Source: Syngnathus acus (lineage: Eukaryota > Chordata > Actinopteri > Syngnathiformes > Syngnathidae). Taken from it: a DNA stretch of 64,000 nucleotides. The translations under genes were made by a program, and so were the position numbers. Below are positions 1 through 11,005 of the stretch, piece after piece. Under the pieces are notes generated by a model. The model did not search any database, was not told the DNA's origin, and saw nothing but the letters and a program-made list of their open reading frames with translations. Each line of letters opens with the position of its first letter. The first letter of the stretch is position 1. The DNA lies in NCBI RefSeq assembly GCF_901709675.1, contig NC_051090.1:12003842-12067841 (forward strand), read 5' to 3'.

Positions 1-296
1 TATAAGCTGACCAAAGAACCTTGAACGTTGCCTTTTCTGAATGGAGACTTTCTGCTCTTGAAAGGCCCAGCGCTGTATTGTACTTTCCTGAAAACAGAGC
101 TTTCTTAACAAGAATTATGATTGAACTCAACCAACCTGTGTAAGTCTAATTTCTGCTTCAGTGTCTTTGCATTTTCCTAAATCTGAAGAAATTAAACGAG
201 CACGCAGTGAGTGAATTGGATAACAGGTGATTGGCAATGGCTTTTGCCGTGAGGCGCAGATAGCGCTCCCTAAATTGTGGACCAAATCCAACAACA
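1..296. repeat. Left arm of a 296-bp inverted repeat
   Basis: This stretch is a close reverse complement of 4653-4948. Alignment runs from the first base of the window to base 296 with scattered substitutions, so the repeat may continue past the left window edge. The inner boundary falls exactly where LINE coding sequence begins. The arm encodes nothing recognisable. Either two copies of one short element lie in opposite orientation, or the arms are the ends of a larger composite or foldback structure. Confidence 0.85.
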
Positions 297-885
297 CATA
301 TTCCCCCCCCTCGCGATTTTTCCCTTTTTACAATGGCCCGGTCCGCTCGATAGCACGCTAGCCGCTCCAGATGCACAGCAGAGTCCGGAATGTTGACAGT
401 CAACCAAGTCTCAGTAAACACGAGCACACAGCAGTTACTCACTGTCCGGTTCGTAGATCTCAGCAGGCGAATGTAATCCATTTAGTTGTCCAGCGATCGA
501 ACATTCGCCAGAAGAATGGAAGGCACGGCCGGGCGAGTCGGGTTGGCTGCCAGCCTGGCCCGGACGCCTCCGCGCTTGCCCCTCTTCTGCCTCCTCGCAC
601 ACCGCTTCCGACGCTTTCTATCCGGGGGAGGAGTAGCAGGCAAGTCCGGCGTTGTTTCAGGCCGGAGCAGTCCGAGTTCCTTTAATGTCTCCGCTTCAAA
701 GTTCAGAACACCGCAAAACTCGCTTTCGCCGATGTCGAGCAGAACCTGCCTGCTGTACTTGTAGCACGACGTAGTACGACGAGACGAACACGTAAAACTG
801 TCGGACAAACACTCATTAAACGAACAAAACACCGTTCGGGCGTGACAGAGAGAGGTCGCTGCGTGTGCACGCGCCGCCATCTTGA
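297..885 (-). mobile_element. 5' end of a jockey/L2-type LINE, endonuclease start, nonsense-broken
   Basis: On the minus strand an ORF starts at 880 (MAARAH) and runs to a TAA at 482-484, then continues in the same frame from 481 to about 300. The stop sits between LDN and MDYIRLL. A similar LINE copy at 41444-43204 has MDELRL in the equivalent place, and family members usually have a lysine before it, so one A-to-T change probably made the stop. The segment after it carries the start of an AP-endonuclease domain (ANVRSLDN, FTETWL, Gly-rich turn at a C-run near 302-311). After base 300 the reading frame enters the inverted-repeat arm, so the rest of the endonuclease and the reverse transcriptase are missing. 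The ATG lies in a CAAGATGGCGGC context. Confidence 0.75.
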
Positions 886-1660
886 TTTAATATTGTGATA
901 TATACTTAGGCCATGAATGACTTTTTACAGTGTAACCAGTGTGCCACTGTGCCGCCATTTGTTGACTTATTAACCAAGTTAAGTTGGTGGAATTTGGGAC
1001 AAAAGGCATGGAAGCATGTTTGGGTGCTGGGAGTTTTGATAAAAAGGGTTAGGTAAGGCTGCTTATTGACACTAAAACGGGGATAAAAACAACAAAATAC
1101 ATAGATATGGACAGTGAGGATACACTGATAATGACAAATCATGACGGATAGCGTGATCAGAAACTTTGCTCAGTGAACATTGATCAACAGAAATTTAATC
1201 ATTTAATCATGGCATGAAGTCTCCTGAAGTCTCTTTTTGCACTTTTATCCCCCAACTTGTACCTTCCTGTAAATCGAGCTGTTGTTACATGCAGTTTCTC
1301 ACACGTGAGATTAATAAAGTTCCTCTTATCTTATCTTATCTTATCTTATGGAATTTTACAGGTGAACCTATGAACCTTTGGATTTGGGCAACAGGAGGCT
1401 GACTAGCTCAACTTAATTTACCTTTATCAAAACAACTGAATTTAATTACACATCAAATTACTGTTTTATAAGATGCATGTTTGAGATTGAAGAAGTGAGG
1501 GTTCATAAATTTTTTTTAATTCTGGATAGTCAGCAAAATAGTAATAGAGGGCACTACTTTAGAAAATAATGCAGTAGGGCTCTAAATAACAAATGCCCTA
1601 ACATTAAAAATTGATTTAAGTGGCAATTTATGTTAGGAACCTCGGGTGAGGATTAACAAT
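886..1660 (+). repeat. Unnamed dispersed repeat (inverted relative of 9965-10730)
   Basis: Read on the + strand, this segment matches the reverse complement of 9965-10730 in order along its whole length, with many substitutions and small indels. Shared blocks include TTTGGGTGCTGG, GGATAAAAACAACAAAATAC and TTGACCTTTATC-type runs. A small open stretch in the other copy (minus strand 10482-10715) contains Trp-rich residues (LQSWW, WKCVWVLG), so the repeat may once have been coding. I do not recognise the family. Confidence 0.6.
1208..1350 (+). mobile_element. Short LINE 3'-tail insertion with (TTATC)n end
   Basis: These ~140 bases are absent from the related repeat at 9965-10730, where the flanking blocks are contiguous. 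They end in AATAAAGTTCC followed by four to five TTATC repeats, the usual form of a fish LINE 3' tail. It is therefore read as a strongly 5'-truncated retroposition into the older repeat. No clear target duplication is visible. Confidence 0.55.
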
Positions 1661-2020
1661 CCATCCATCCATCCATTTTTTATACCGCTTGTCCCAACGG
1701 GGTTAGCAGGCGTGCTGGAGCCTATCCCAGCAGTCATCGGGCAGTCACCGGGGGACACCCTGACCCGGTTGCCAGCCGATCGCAGGACACACAGAGACGA
1801 ACAACCATCCCCACTCGCACTCACACCTAGGGGCAATTTGGAGTGCTCAATCGGCCTACCAAGCATGTTTTGGGGATGTGGGAGGAAACTGGAGTGCCCG
1901 GAGAAAACCCACGCGGGCCCGGGGAGAACATGCAAACTCCACACAGGGAGGGCCGGAGGCGGAATCGAACCCGCACCCTCCTAACTCTGAGGCGGACGTG
2001 CTACCCAGTGCGCCACGTCA
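1661..2020 (-). mobile_element. tRNA-headed SINE with GATG tail (minus strand)
   Basis: In minus orientation this begins with a tRNA-like head holding a B-box-like GGTTCGATTCC, passes through the body TTTTCTCCGGGCACTCC-type sequence, and ends in GGATGGATGG repeats (CCATCCATCC at 1661-1674 on +). It is the same family as 11006-11369 and 60327-60687. Some divergence and the lack of an obvious target duplication make it the oldest of the three long copies. The tail resembles the 3' end of the Rex3-like LINEs in this window. Confidence 0.85.
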
Positions 2021-2251
2021 GACTAGATATATCAAATAAATGTAATATAAACAACAATTTTATCGAACCATCCGTGTCACTCCAAATCATTAAATCCATC
2101 GGAATCTTCGTCTTCCGTGTCACTTAAAAAACAAACACACAGCTGTTGACTCCGGAACTACGTGCGCCGCTGACGTCAGCCTCGTCGTCAGCCTCGTCGT
2201 CAGTTGCGGCTCCAATTATTCCACAGATCTACATATATATTATAGTCACTT

Positions 2252-2431
2252 CCCGTATGCCGCCGATTGCGGCTGGGACTCCCCGTATGCCGCCGATTTT
2301 GGCGCGGACTCTCCAAATGCCGCCGATTGCGGCGCGGACTCCCTGAATGCCGTCGATTGCGGCGCGGACTCCCCGAATGCCGTCGATTGCGGTGCGAACT
2401 CCCCGAATGCCGCCGATTGCGGCGCGGACTC
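2252..2431. repeat. 30-bp GC-rich minisatellite, 6 units
   Basis: Six consecutive 30-base units share the core ATGCCGCCGATTGCGGCGCG, each ending GGACTC or GAACTC. Because 30 is a multiple of three, all frames stay open and give repetitive peptides, so the small ORFs here are not taken as genes. Units differ at only a few sites. Each unit contains a CCGCCGATTGCGG-type near-palindrome. Confidence 0.95.
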
Positions 2432-2752
2432 CGGGGAGTACAGCGTGACCAAAGTTCCAGGCAAGACGTGGGTTTGGTAATCGGCTCTTTATTTTACAAA
2501 ACAAGAGCTCAACATATGTGTGTGTACTTGAAGCAAGCGCCCTGGATCGTTACCTGTCTCGTATTTAAGTCCTGTCTGCGTGTCACTCCCCTGTCGGATC
2601 ATTGATGTCTTTTGTCTCACGTCTCTGTTCAGTTTCTGTTGTTGGTTTTGTTAGTAAGTTACGTCAGTCTGCCGAGTCTGTTAGTTTGTGTTCTCCAATA
2701 AACCCTGGTCCAAGCTGCATTTGGTTACCCTGCTCCATTCCGATCCGTGACA
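2432..2752 (+). mobile_element. LTR 3'-portion (probable solo or truncated LTR)
   Basis: The stretch has the build of a retrotransposon LTR end: T-rich transcribed sequence, an AATAAA at 2697-2702, then about 50 bases ending in GATCCGTGACA, with a CA terminus. No primer site, coding region or partner LTR follows. A 5' boundary cannot be set, because the sequence upstream is the minisatellite. Confidence 0.5.
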
Positions 2753-3046
2753 ATAAGTAGTTTATCGAACCATCTGTGTCACTCCAAATCATTAAATCTC
2801 CTGACACCGGAAGTCAGTGAATGGAACTCATTGTCAGTGAGGTTCCAATTATTCCACAGCCATAGTGCGCCCTCATGCGGTTTAAAGTGAAAATAACATG
2901 TGAAGTGATCAACTATAGTAGTAAGTAATGTGTTAATGATTAAGTAAACTTTTGTGAATAATTTCACATATAAGTCACTCCTGATTATAAGTCGCCTCCC
3001 CACCCAAACTATGACAAAAACCGTGACTTATAGTCAGAAAAATACG

Positions 3047-3051
<5 letters not shown>

Positions 3052-3091
<40 letters not shown>

Positions 3092-3240
3092 TAAAAAAAT
3101 TTATATATATATTTTAGAATATATATATATATATATTTAAAATTTATATATATATATATTTAAAAAAATATGTATATATATTTAAAAAAATATGTATATA
3201 TATACATATATATATATATTAATTAATAAATTTTTTTTTT
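3052..3240. repeat. (TA)n-rich low-complexity tract
   Basis: About 190 bases of TA dinucleotides broken by TTTAAAAAAATATG blocks and ending in a T-run. It follows directly on the end of the TIR transposon at 3053. Confidence 0.95.
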
Positions 3241-3261
3241 TTTTTTTAGTTAAAAGATTTA

Positions 3262-3460
3262 TGTACAGGGTCCGGCAAAATGATCTGACACATTTGTAGG
3301 TTAATAAATGTTAATAAAATGCAAATAAATTAAATAAAAACGTTTTTTCTTATTTGCGAAAAGTTCGGCTGACTTAACTGTATTCCTGGAGGCGATGTTG
3401 TAAGCCTCAATCATCCTGCTCCTCCATTTTCCAACATAGTCTTGGTAGGAGCCTGGGCTT
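3262..3460 (-). mobile_element. IS630/mariner-like element end (terminal fragment)
   Basis: The terminus GGTCCGGCAAAATGATCTGA is repeated in inverse orientation at 22015-22085. In reverse the segment reads as a short coding-like run ending near lysine-rich codons, consistent with the last codons and 3' end of a transposase. A helix-turn-helix segment at 21061-21290 may belong to the same family, but that link is inference. Confidence 0.4.
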
Positions 3461-4244
3461 TCTTCCTGCTCAATGCCGAATAGAGGTAAAAGACAGTACG
3501 ACAGGAAAATCTATGGTCCACCACTTCAGGTGGGCAGCCGTGTTCTTGTCAGAAATGTCGTTGAAAAGGGAGGTCCGGGCAAGATCCGCTCATATTGGGA
3601 AGACAAGATTTACGTCATCAAACACCAAAAGGGCGAGGACAGTCCAGTTTTCGAGTTGGAGCCAGAAAATGGCACAGGCAGAACAAGGATCTTACACAGG
3701 AATTTGTTATTGCCCTGTGACTTTCTTCCACTAACTCCACAGGAAAATAAGATGGTGGAAAAGAAAAAAAAAAAAAAAAAGACATTTTTATGAAAATGGG
3801 AGAACAAAGGCACAACAGATGCAGCAGGTGGAAAGTGAGGTGGATCCAGATGAGGACTTATTGGATGCTGCCACATGGTCTATCCATGAGCCGCACGGCT
3901 TGCGTTTGCTGGACCCCACTGCAGTAGAATTTGTCCCACAGATCGCGAGAGATGCTTCTGTGCAGGAAGAGCGTTCCAAACAAGCTGAGGAGGAGGAACG
4001 GGTCGAGCTAGTCCCTTCTCCATCTGTTAGGGAAGTTGAGTACACTGCAGATGCAGGTGATATATCCGATGAGCCGGATTCCGAAGACGCAAGAGCAGCA
4101 GAGCAGAGAAGGTGGTACTCAAAAAGGGAAAGACGGAAGCCACAAATTTTGACTTACAATACGCTGGGTCAACCGACTGTCACAGAGAGGACAGTAGCTA
4201 CTAAATGTTTAGATGTTAGGGGTTTCTGGCGACCTTGGTGTTGA
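3461..4244 (+). mobile_element. Ty3/gypsy pol 3' end: integrase C-terminal region plus tail, frameshifted
   Basis: The ORF from 3473 shows a typical GPY/F-like C-terminal integrase module: VGSRVLVRN, GGPGKIRSYW, then FELEPENG and RTRILHRNLLLPC. An A-run at 3762-3780 shifts the frame. The acidic tail continues at 3819-4244 (DEPDSEDARAAEQRR, then a basic RRWYSKRERRKP stretch). Protease, reverse transcriptase, RNase H and the integrase core are absent. It differs from the chromovirus at 28318-33424 because it has no chromodomain. Confidence 0.75.
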
Positions 4245-4652
4245 ATGCTTATATTTGTATACATGATTTGTGACGTCATAGTTGGCTGTTTATTTGAACT
4301 ATACCACCAATGTATTTCGACGTTCATTGACGTAAGGTGGCAAATACAGCCAACTATGAAGATGTAGGAACCGGAAAAACATTGTTGTAACATGAACATG
4401 GACAAATGCCACATGTGTATGCAGGTCTTATATGTAATTGGTTATTGAAAATGTTGGGTGGTTGAATGCTTACACTGAATTTTTCAGGAGTATACACAAC
4501 TGTAATGTATACTGGTCGGGGTATGTGAAAAAAATAAATAAAAATTGCTTCAAACCGGTTTACCGGTCTATTCCGTGCTATTCGGTCTGTAAATTGGTTA
4601 CCTTGATGTGAGTGTTAGGTCAAGATGATTTTTTTTTTTAAGTGGGGAAGGG
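4245..4652 (+). mobile_element. 3' non-coding and probable LTR part of the gypsy fragment
   Basis: This AT-rich stretch follows the pol tail and contains an AATAAATAAAAA signal near 4530, then a pyrimidine-rich end that stops at the inverted-repeat arm. A TTGAATGCTTA block occurs twice (about 4241 and 4462). No second LTR is in the window, so the boundary is not certain. Confidence 0.4.
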
Positions 4653-4948
4653 TGTTGTTGGATTTGGTCCACAATTTAGGGAGCGCTATCTGCGCCTCAC
4701 GGCAAAAGCCATTGCCAATCACCTGTTATCCAATTCACTCACTGCGTGCTCGTTTAATTTCTTCAGATTTAGGAAAATGCAAAGACACTGAAGCAGAAAT
4801 TAGACTTACACAGGTTGGTTGAGTTCAATCATAATTCTTGTTAAGAAAGCTCTGTTTTCAGGAAAGTACAATACAGCGCTGGGCCCTTCAAGAGCGGAAA
4901 GTCTCCATTCAGAAAAGGCAACGTTCAAGGTTCTTTGGTCTGCTTATA
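4653..4948. repeat. Right arm of the 296-bp inverted repeat
   Basis: Reverse complement of 1-296, from TGTTGTTGGATTTGG inward to GCTTATA at the outer end. The sequence beyond it (4949-5227) has no counterpart inside the window and no recognisable coding content. Confidence 0.85.
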
Positions 4949-5227
4949 TTCAGTTGCTCATGCCGGTGTGGGGCGAGTTTGATGGGTGATGAGTCGTTGG
5001 GGTGGGGCGAGTTCGCAGTAGAGTTTGATTCCATGGGAGTGGGTGCTGGTATGGACGATTCGGTGTGTGTGTGGGGGCTGCCGTCTTCCATCCTGTCTTT
5101 CGGCCTTGGGGATCATCTTTGGCCGAGTCCTTGGCTGTCTCCTTCTGGCACCAGCTGGTTTTATCTCCAAGTGACCTTCCTGTAAACATTCTGCTCCATT
5201 CCTACACTGTCGCACCTCATCCATTCG

Positions 5228-5835
5228 TCATTCTTTCAATTTTGTCATTTTGTACGGAATTATGTGAGCTTTTGGCTGTGACATCATCAATTTATTAATG
5301 TTCCCTGACGATGCAAAGTTTGTTCTTTTGATACTCCATGTCTTTGCTTACATCATTACATTCTTAGTTTAATCATGCTTCCGCACGTATCTCTTCTTTG
5401 TTAAGCAAAATATTTCCCTCTGTGCAGAGCGTTCAGTAGTAATCGAAAAGCTGGCGTCTCACATTTAGGCGACATATGACGTTTAGTCAAAACACAAGAT
5501 ATAATCAAGTACTGAACAGTCAAGACGACTCTGGCCGTGTCCATGATTTAGAGAACAAACATCAGGCATGCATTACACAGTTCCTTAAGGGTCATTAAGC
5601 TATTTAAGCAACATATCAAAAGACATTTATATTGCAGTGCACAGAAATACATATTGAATCGTGAAGTTGTAGCAACCTCTGTTATTATCTTATATCAAAG
5701 AATGTCTAGTTATGTCTGCTTTATTGGTTGACTCCATGAATATACTTGTCTGCTTATATACTTTATCCAAAGAGATGTGAGCGTATCTGTTATTGTGGCT
5801 AGGCGGGTTTTGTGTCTTTTGACCCTATTCCTTCA
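5228..5835 (-). mobile_element. Probable ERV LTR (608-bp repeat, copy 1)
   Basis: Nearly identical to 14703-15310; I noted only two substitutions (5454 and 5514 regions). Read on the minus strand it starts TGAAGGAATAGGG and aligns with the first ~430 bases of the ERV LTR at 58277-59063, sharing AAGCAGACAAGTATATTCA and TGTTCAGTACTTGATTATAT. The second half differs, and no CA end or tRNA primer site is visible at the inner boundary. Same-size, near-identical direct repeats 9.5 kb apart would fit a minus-strand provirus; separate insertions of one truncated copy would also fit. Confidence 0.6.
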
Positions 5836-6276
5836 CACCCTCTGTTGACCTCAGTTTAACTGAGGTCACCAAAAACCCATATGTGTTCGTAATCCCTCTG
5901 TCGGCCCACCACGTCCCTCTGTGGAGCCGCTTCAAGTCCCTCTGTGGGCCCGCCAATGAGTGAGAAAAATAAATATAGATAAAATTCATACCCAGACATT
6001 TGTAAAAGATAGAGAGGGGAAAGGCAATTGGCCTAGACGACATTCCAGTGACAGCATGGAACTATCAAGGAGAGATGGCAGGGGAGATTCTTAAAAAGCG
6101 AGAAGATTCCCGAAAGAAGTGGAAGATGAGAAAGAAAATGTGAGAGAAAAATACATAAACAAATAACGAAATACATACATACATCTATACATGCATATAG
6201 ACAGACAGACATCGAACGATCGCCCATTCGGTCACTCAGTCTTTTGGTCTCGGTCATTCTGTCACTCGGTCATTCA

Positions 6277-6277
6277 G

Positions 6278-6339
<62 letters not shown>

Positions 6340-6340
6340 C
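6277..6340. repeat. (TCAA)n microsatellite
   Basis: About 16 uninterrupted TCAA units. Confidence 0.97.
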
Positions 6341-6460
6341 CGCACTCACAAGTGTTAATTAATTTGTAATAGTATTGCAAGCAGTTTAAACTCTATTGGA
6401 ATATGTGAATGTCCATATCTGTTCTATCAAATTCTAATCCTTCTTTGCCTTTGTATAAGG

Positions 6461-6820
6461 CACAGGTGTCAAACTCAAGGCCCGGGGGCCAGATGCAGCC
6501 AGGCACATCATTTTATGTGGCCTGCGAAGACAAATTGTGCTTCATATTCATGTGTCATTACTCGAATTGCAAATTTTCTTCACTTTTAATAATATTTTAT
6601 TTTTAACTATTAGACCAGTTTTTACTTGTCTGATTTGAAAACGAATTACTTGTCAGTTTATTTTGTAGCTTTTACTGTATATAATATGAGGTGCTCATAC
6701 ATTTATTTGGGGTGACAGTCATAACAGCCCTCCAAAAGAAGCTATGACTACAACGCGGCCCGAAAATTATTATTATTTTTATTTTTTATTTATTTATTTT
6801 TTTATTTTTTGACACCCCTG
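6461..6820. mobile_element. hAT MITE, 360 bp, with 8-bp target duplication
   Basis: The ends are CACAGGTGTCAAACTC and, in reverse, CAGGGGTGTCAAAAA. The element is flanked by an exact 8-base direct repeat, GTATAAGG (6453-6460 and 6821-6828), which is the duplication length of hAT transposons. The GGCCCGGGGGCCAGA block after the left end is shared with 26050-26381. There is no coding capacity. Confidence 0.9.
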
Positions 6821-9800
6821 GTATAAGGGATAGCCTTTTCAAAGCATAGTCATCGTAATTTATTCAATCTGTTGTTTCACTAACATTTAATCATTGATCA
6901 ATCACGTATCTTAATTCATGCCTTTCCTCCTTTGAAGCGACTATGTACTTCAAACCCAAACGCCACCATTTTATAGGGAAAAACTTTTGTTGAATCTATT
7001 TGTTTTCGACATAATACTCCTGCAGTCGTCTTAAATTTGTTCAATTTATCAATCCCTTCCATTGTTTATCCTGCAAATGAATCACGTGAATAATGTGTTA
7101 TTCAAACTTTATCGTTCATAAGTTATCCACCTGTTCCAAATTCGTTTGGAGTCTGTATGTTATTGTTCCAATTTTTTTTTACATTTAATACTCTCCCACC
7201 TATTTGATCCTATCTTGTAAAGGTCTACAATTTATTCTAAGCTATTTTAAAACTCTCCACACTTGTTACCAGGCTTTGGCTCCATTTCCCGATGTTGTCT
7301 CCCATTCACTTCATTTCTGCCAAGCTGCTTCTTCTCCTCCGTCTCGCATGTTGAAGACTTAAAAACCATCAATTCTGAAAACACTTAAAATCTCACAATT
7401 CCCCCCTTTGTATTTTTATTATTTTCAATTTTTATTTATTTATTTTTTTTATTATTATTATTATTTTTTTCCTCCCCCTTTTTACACATTCTAAAAAATG
7501 TGTCACAATGGTTAAAAAGTAAAAATAACAATGTCCATGGTAACATACCCATCGCCAGCTGGACTTCGGTGTACCTCCAGATGCCATCCTGGCCTGGAAT
7601 CACCAATTCTCAGTCCCTGAAACTCGACTGGCAGCATCTCACATGGCTGTATGAACAAAAGCCATCACCCTCCTGTAGCTGTGCATGCAGCTCTCCGGAC
7701 AATAAACATCCATAATACCAAGAAATAAAATTCATAATGCTAAACAAAAAAGAATCCACACACGGGCGCATGTCAAACGTATGAAATTGAAAACTGGAGC
7801 CTGCCGAGCCTGTCCTGAAAACGATCACATTTACAAACTCATTATGAAAAGTAAGGGGTTAGTTGTTAATGCATGTTCACAGACATGACACAAAATTCTC
7901 CAAGACTGCAGTTGACAACCTGCAAAGTAAACACGAGTTTAACAAATAAAGCACAATCTGCTCCCTGGGTTGCTGTTAGAGGCTGCAATACAATTAGGTA
8001 AAACATCAAAACAAAGCAAGTCATCACAACTTCCGTCACATACATTTCGTCACACTGTCAGGTAAGTCCAGAGTTGTTGTCATACACTGTCTTGACTCAG
8101 AGTCTTGATTGTCAATGCAGGTATTGTCACGTCTGGTCATAATCTTGAATTGGGCCTTCTCCATTGAAGTCTTTTGTTGTCAATGGTGCCCCAGAGTAAT
8201 CCCAAACCCATATTTAGTCCAAAACTAGCCCTGATCAATCTTGCTTTTTCAAATCTGTAGCATCTTTATATTTTTCAGGTGAGAGGAATGTTATCCTCTG
8301 CTGTGACCACATCACCCCAACTTTGAATCATGTTAACCATTCACAATACACCAACACCACACCACAAGCACAGACTTGACATTCATACACCATTACAGAC
8401 AAACTGTCATCCCACAACACACATAAAAACGTACAATATTAAATTGTAAAAGGAACCATCCCTACGCAAAATTTTCTCCTCAATTAAAATTTCCCTTTTT
8501 TTTTTTTTTAAATCCAAAATTAATATCTAATTGTCTGGTCTCCTGTCCTCTCATCGTTTGCCAATATGCAGAATGCTGGAACATGATTTAACTCCCCATT
8601 TAGTTTGCTCCCATCTCACACTTAGACTATTTGACACTTTGTGTAGAGCTGTAACTTCAATATTTCCACCTTCCCATATTTCTTCCACTAAACAGTTCCA
8701 TTTTGCTTTCAGTTTAAATTCATCCCTCCAAATAACTACCTCTGGCAAAGAACCAAAAAATTATAGAGCACTCCCTTTTACTGTTACCTTGTTCCTTCAT
8801 TCATCTCCTCACAAGCATAACTGACCCTCCTAAAAAATAATGATACTAAAAATAATGTTTAAAAACAATATACACAGCTTCTTCCTGCCACTTACACTAT
8901 CACCTTGAAGATTATCGTTCTCATTTTTGTTGATGCCAATTCTTAGAATTAAAAAGAAATGCTTACTCTTGATAATGGAGTCACGCTAAATCACAAATTT
9001 TGAAACCTTCTTCCATGTTCCCCCTTTGTACCTATCAAAACCAATTAGAAATATTTTTACTGTCATGATCATCATTGTGGCCTTCACACTTATTGTTCCT
9101 GTACTTTAAATTGTCAATTTTTGTACATTTGAAGCCCTTTGAGACTTGCTTGTGGGCTATATACGTAAATAAACTTGACTTGCCTTGACTTTATTATTAT
9201 TCAACTTCTTCTGCATTCTTCTGCCTCTTTTTATTTATTTATTTATTTATTTATTCTTTTTTTTAATTTTTTTTTTATTTTTATTTTTTTTTAGCTTAAC
9301 TACTTCTACAAATTCATCTGATTCACTTCATTCCACTTTTAACACTTTTAACACATTCCAAATATTCATGCCAAATATTCTAAATATTTACGGTTTTCGA
9401 GAAATTTACAAATTTTAAACCAATATTTCACCATTCAATCTTCATGGCACATTCAACATTTCTCATTTTCTTCCACATAATTCTTCCAATTCACCTTCTT
9501 TCACTTTCTAGATTAAAATTTCACATTTTCACTTTCATCATTGCGGTAAAATTTTGCAAAATTTCCTTTTTCCCTTATAATTTCTAATTAAATTATTATT
9601 ATTTATTTATTTTTTTTTTTATGTTTTTATTTTTTTTTTTCACTGACTCAACCCATTTCAATTTTTGAACTGTTCATCTTATGCCTACCGATTCCAAAAC
9701 TTCCCACTTTTGAAAAATTTCAAATTTTCAACTTTAAAATTCACGCCCAATTTTACAGAATTCTTTCTATATTTTCATCCATTTTCTGACCACTTCAACA

Positions 9801-9901
9801 CGTTCCAAATTTAAACACAATCTTGTAGCATTCCCCGAATTTTTATTCAGCCTCTACGCCTTCACACGCAATTTCTACAGAAATGACAAATTCTAATTAT
9901 T

Positions 9902-9975
9902 ATTGTTAATCCTCCGTGACCCTCGTAAGGACGAGCCGCACCAGTAATGGATGGATGGATGGATTGTTAATCCTA
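9902..9975 (+). mobile_element. Very short retroposed tail flanked by 12-bp target duplication
   Basis: ATTGTTAATCCT occurs exactly at 9902-9913 and 9964-9975. The ~50 bases between end in ATGGATGGATGG and start with a CCGTGACCCTCGTAAGG piece of the SINE/LINE tail. This is the signature of target-primed reverse transcription stopped after a few dozen bases. Confidence 0.8.
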
Positions 9976-10730
9976 ACCCCAAGTACCTATCATAAATTGC
10001 CATTTAAATCAATTGTCGCAAGGGTCATGTCACTGTAATTGTTATTTAAAAACCCTACTGTATTCTTTTTTAATTAAGTAGTGCCCTGTATTACTATTGT
10101 GCTGACTATCCAGAATTCCAACTTTCTTATGGCCCCTCACCCCTTCAAGCTCAAATATGCATCCTATAAATCAGTCGCAATTGATGTGTAATTAAATTCT
10201 GTCGTTTTGATAAAGGTCAATTAAGTTTAGCAATTCAGCCTTCTTTTGCCCGAATCCAAATTTTCACCGATCCAATTATAAAATTTCATTATTTCAATTA
10301 GATTCATCGTGTCTTCGAAATGCTATGTTACATATCGAAATTTATGATTCAAATGATTTAATTTCTATCGATCAATGTCCACTTTGCCCAGTTTCTGATC
10401 ACGCTGTTGTATGATTTGTTATTATTAGTGCATCTTCACTGTCCATATCTATGTATTTTGTTTTTTATCCCCGTTTCAGTGTCAATAAGCAGCCTTATTA
10501 TTCCCTCTTTTATCAAAACTCCTCAGATATGTCCGCCCCAGCACCCAAACACACTTCCATCCCTTTTGTCCCTTACTCCACCAACTTTGTAATGCTTTAG
10601 CAGTCTTTAGCAATGTGTCCAGTTTGACTTCATGTGCCTCGTGCAAGTCTTTAGCAGCCTCTCCTCTTAGATTCTCATGATGATGACTCAGGGCTGGATT
10701 GTCCGCCATTCTCAAATGCGTCCATCTTGT
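9976..10730 (-). repeat. Unnamed dispersed repeat (relative of 886-1660)
   Basis: On the minus strand this segment matches 886-1660 block by block. A 77-codon minus-strand ORF (10482-10715) contains the Trp-rich stretch shared with the other copy. I cannot assign it to a family. Its position inside the 608-bp repeat pair could make it part of a provirus, but no diagnostic motif supports that. Confidence 0.5.
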
Positions 10731-11005
10731 TTTTGTTCTTTCAGTCCATTTTCTTTTTGATCTGCAACTGTGTGTATTCCACCAACTGTATGGTTCTTGT
10801 CCTGTGAAGAGCTGTGCTTGCCCCCTTCAAGCATGATAATAGTTCCCGTTGTTCTCCCAAAGGTCAAAGGTGTCTCATGACCAGGGACAGTCCTCTGTTG
10901 ATTTTGAGACAGCCAGTGGAGTACGAGGACTCAGTTCAGGACTTGTGCCACACGCTAGGGCAGAACACACTGGGACACAAATTTCACAAAACTATCTTCG
11001 TGTTA

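Larger units (their letters stand above)
2027..3053 (-). mobile_element. Decayed TIR transposon of the 54490-55846 family, with nested insertions
   Basis: The right end (2960-3053) reads in reverse as TACCGTATTTTTCTGACTAT and continues with the TTTGGGTGGGG and GCGACTTATAAT blocks seen at the left end of 54490-55846. The blocks CCATCCGTGTCACTCCAAAT (2070) and CACTCCAAATCATTAAATC (2781) match its internal repeats in reverse. The 30-bp minisatellite and the LTR fragment lie inside. The left terminus is not clear. Confidence 0.55.

Noticed and set aside
1646-2127. ORFs of ~100 codons on both strands in the SINEs (1.6, 11.0 and 60.4 kb)
   Set aside because: They are frames of a tRNA-derived, RNA polymerase III-transcribed repeat.
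2229-2605. Repetitive ORFs across the 30-base minisatellite
   Set aside because: The unit is a multiple of three, so all frames are open by construction.
8551-8748. Retroviral envelope fragment on the minus strand
   Set aside because: Trp/Cys-containing but without a fusion peptide, CxxC or immunosuppressive-region pattern; not enough to name.
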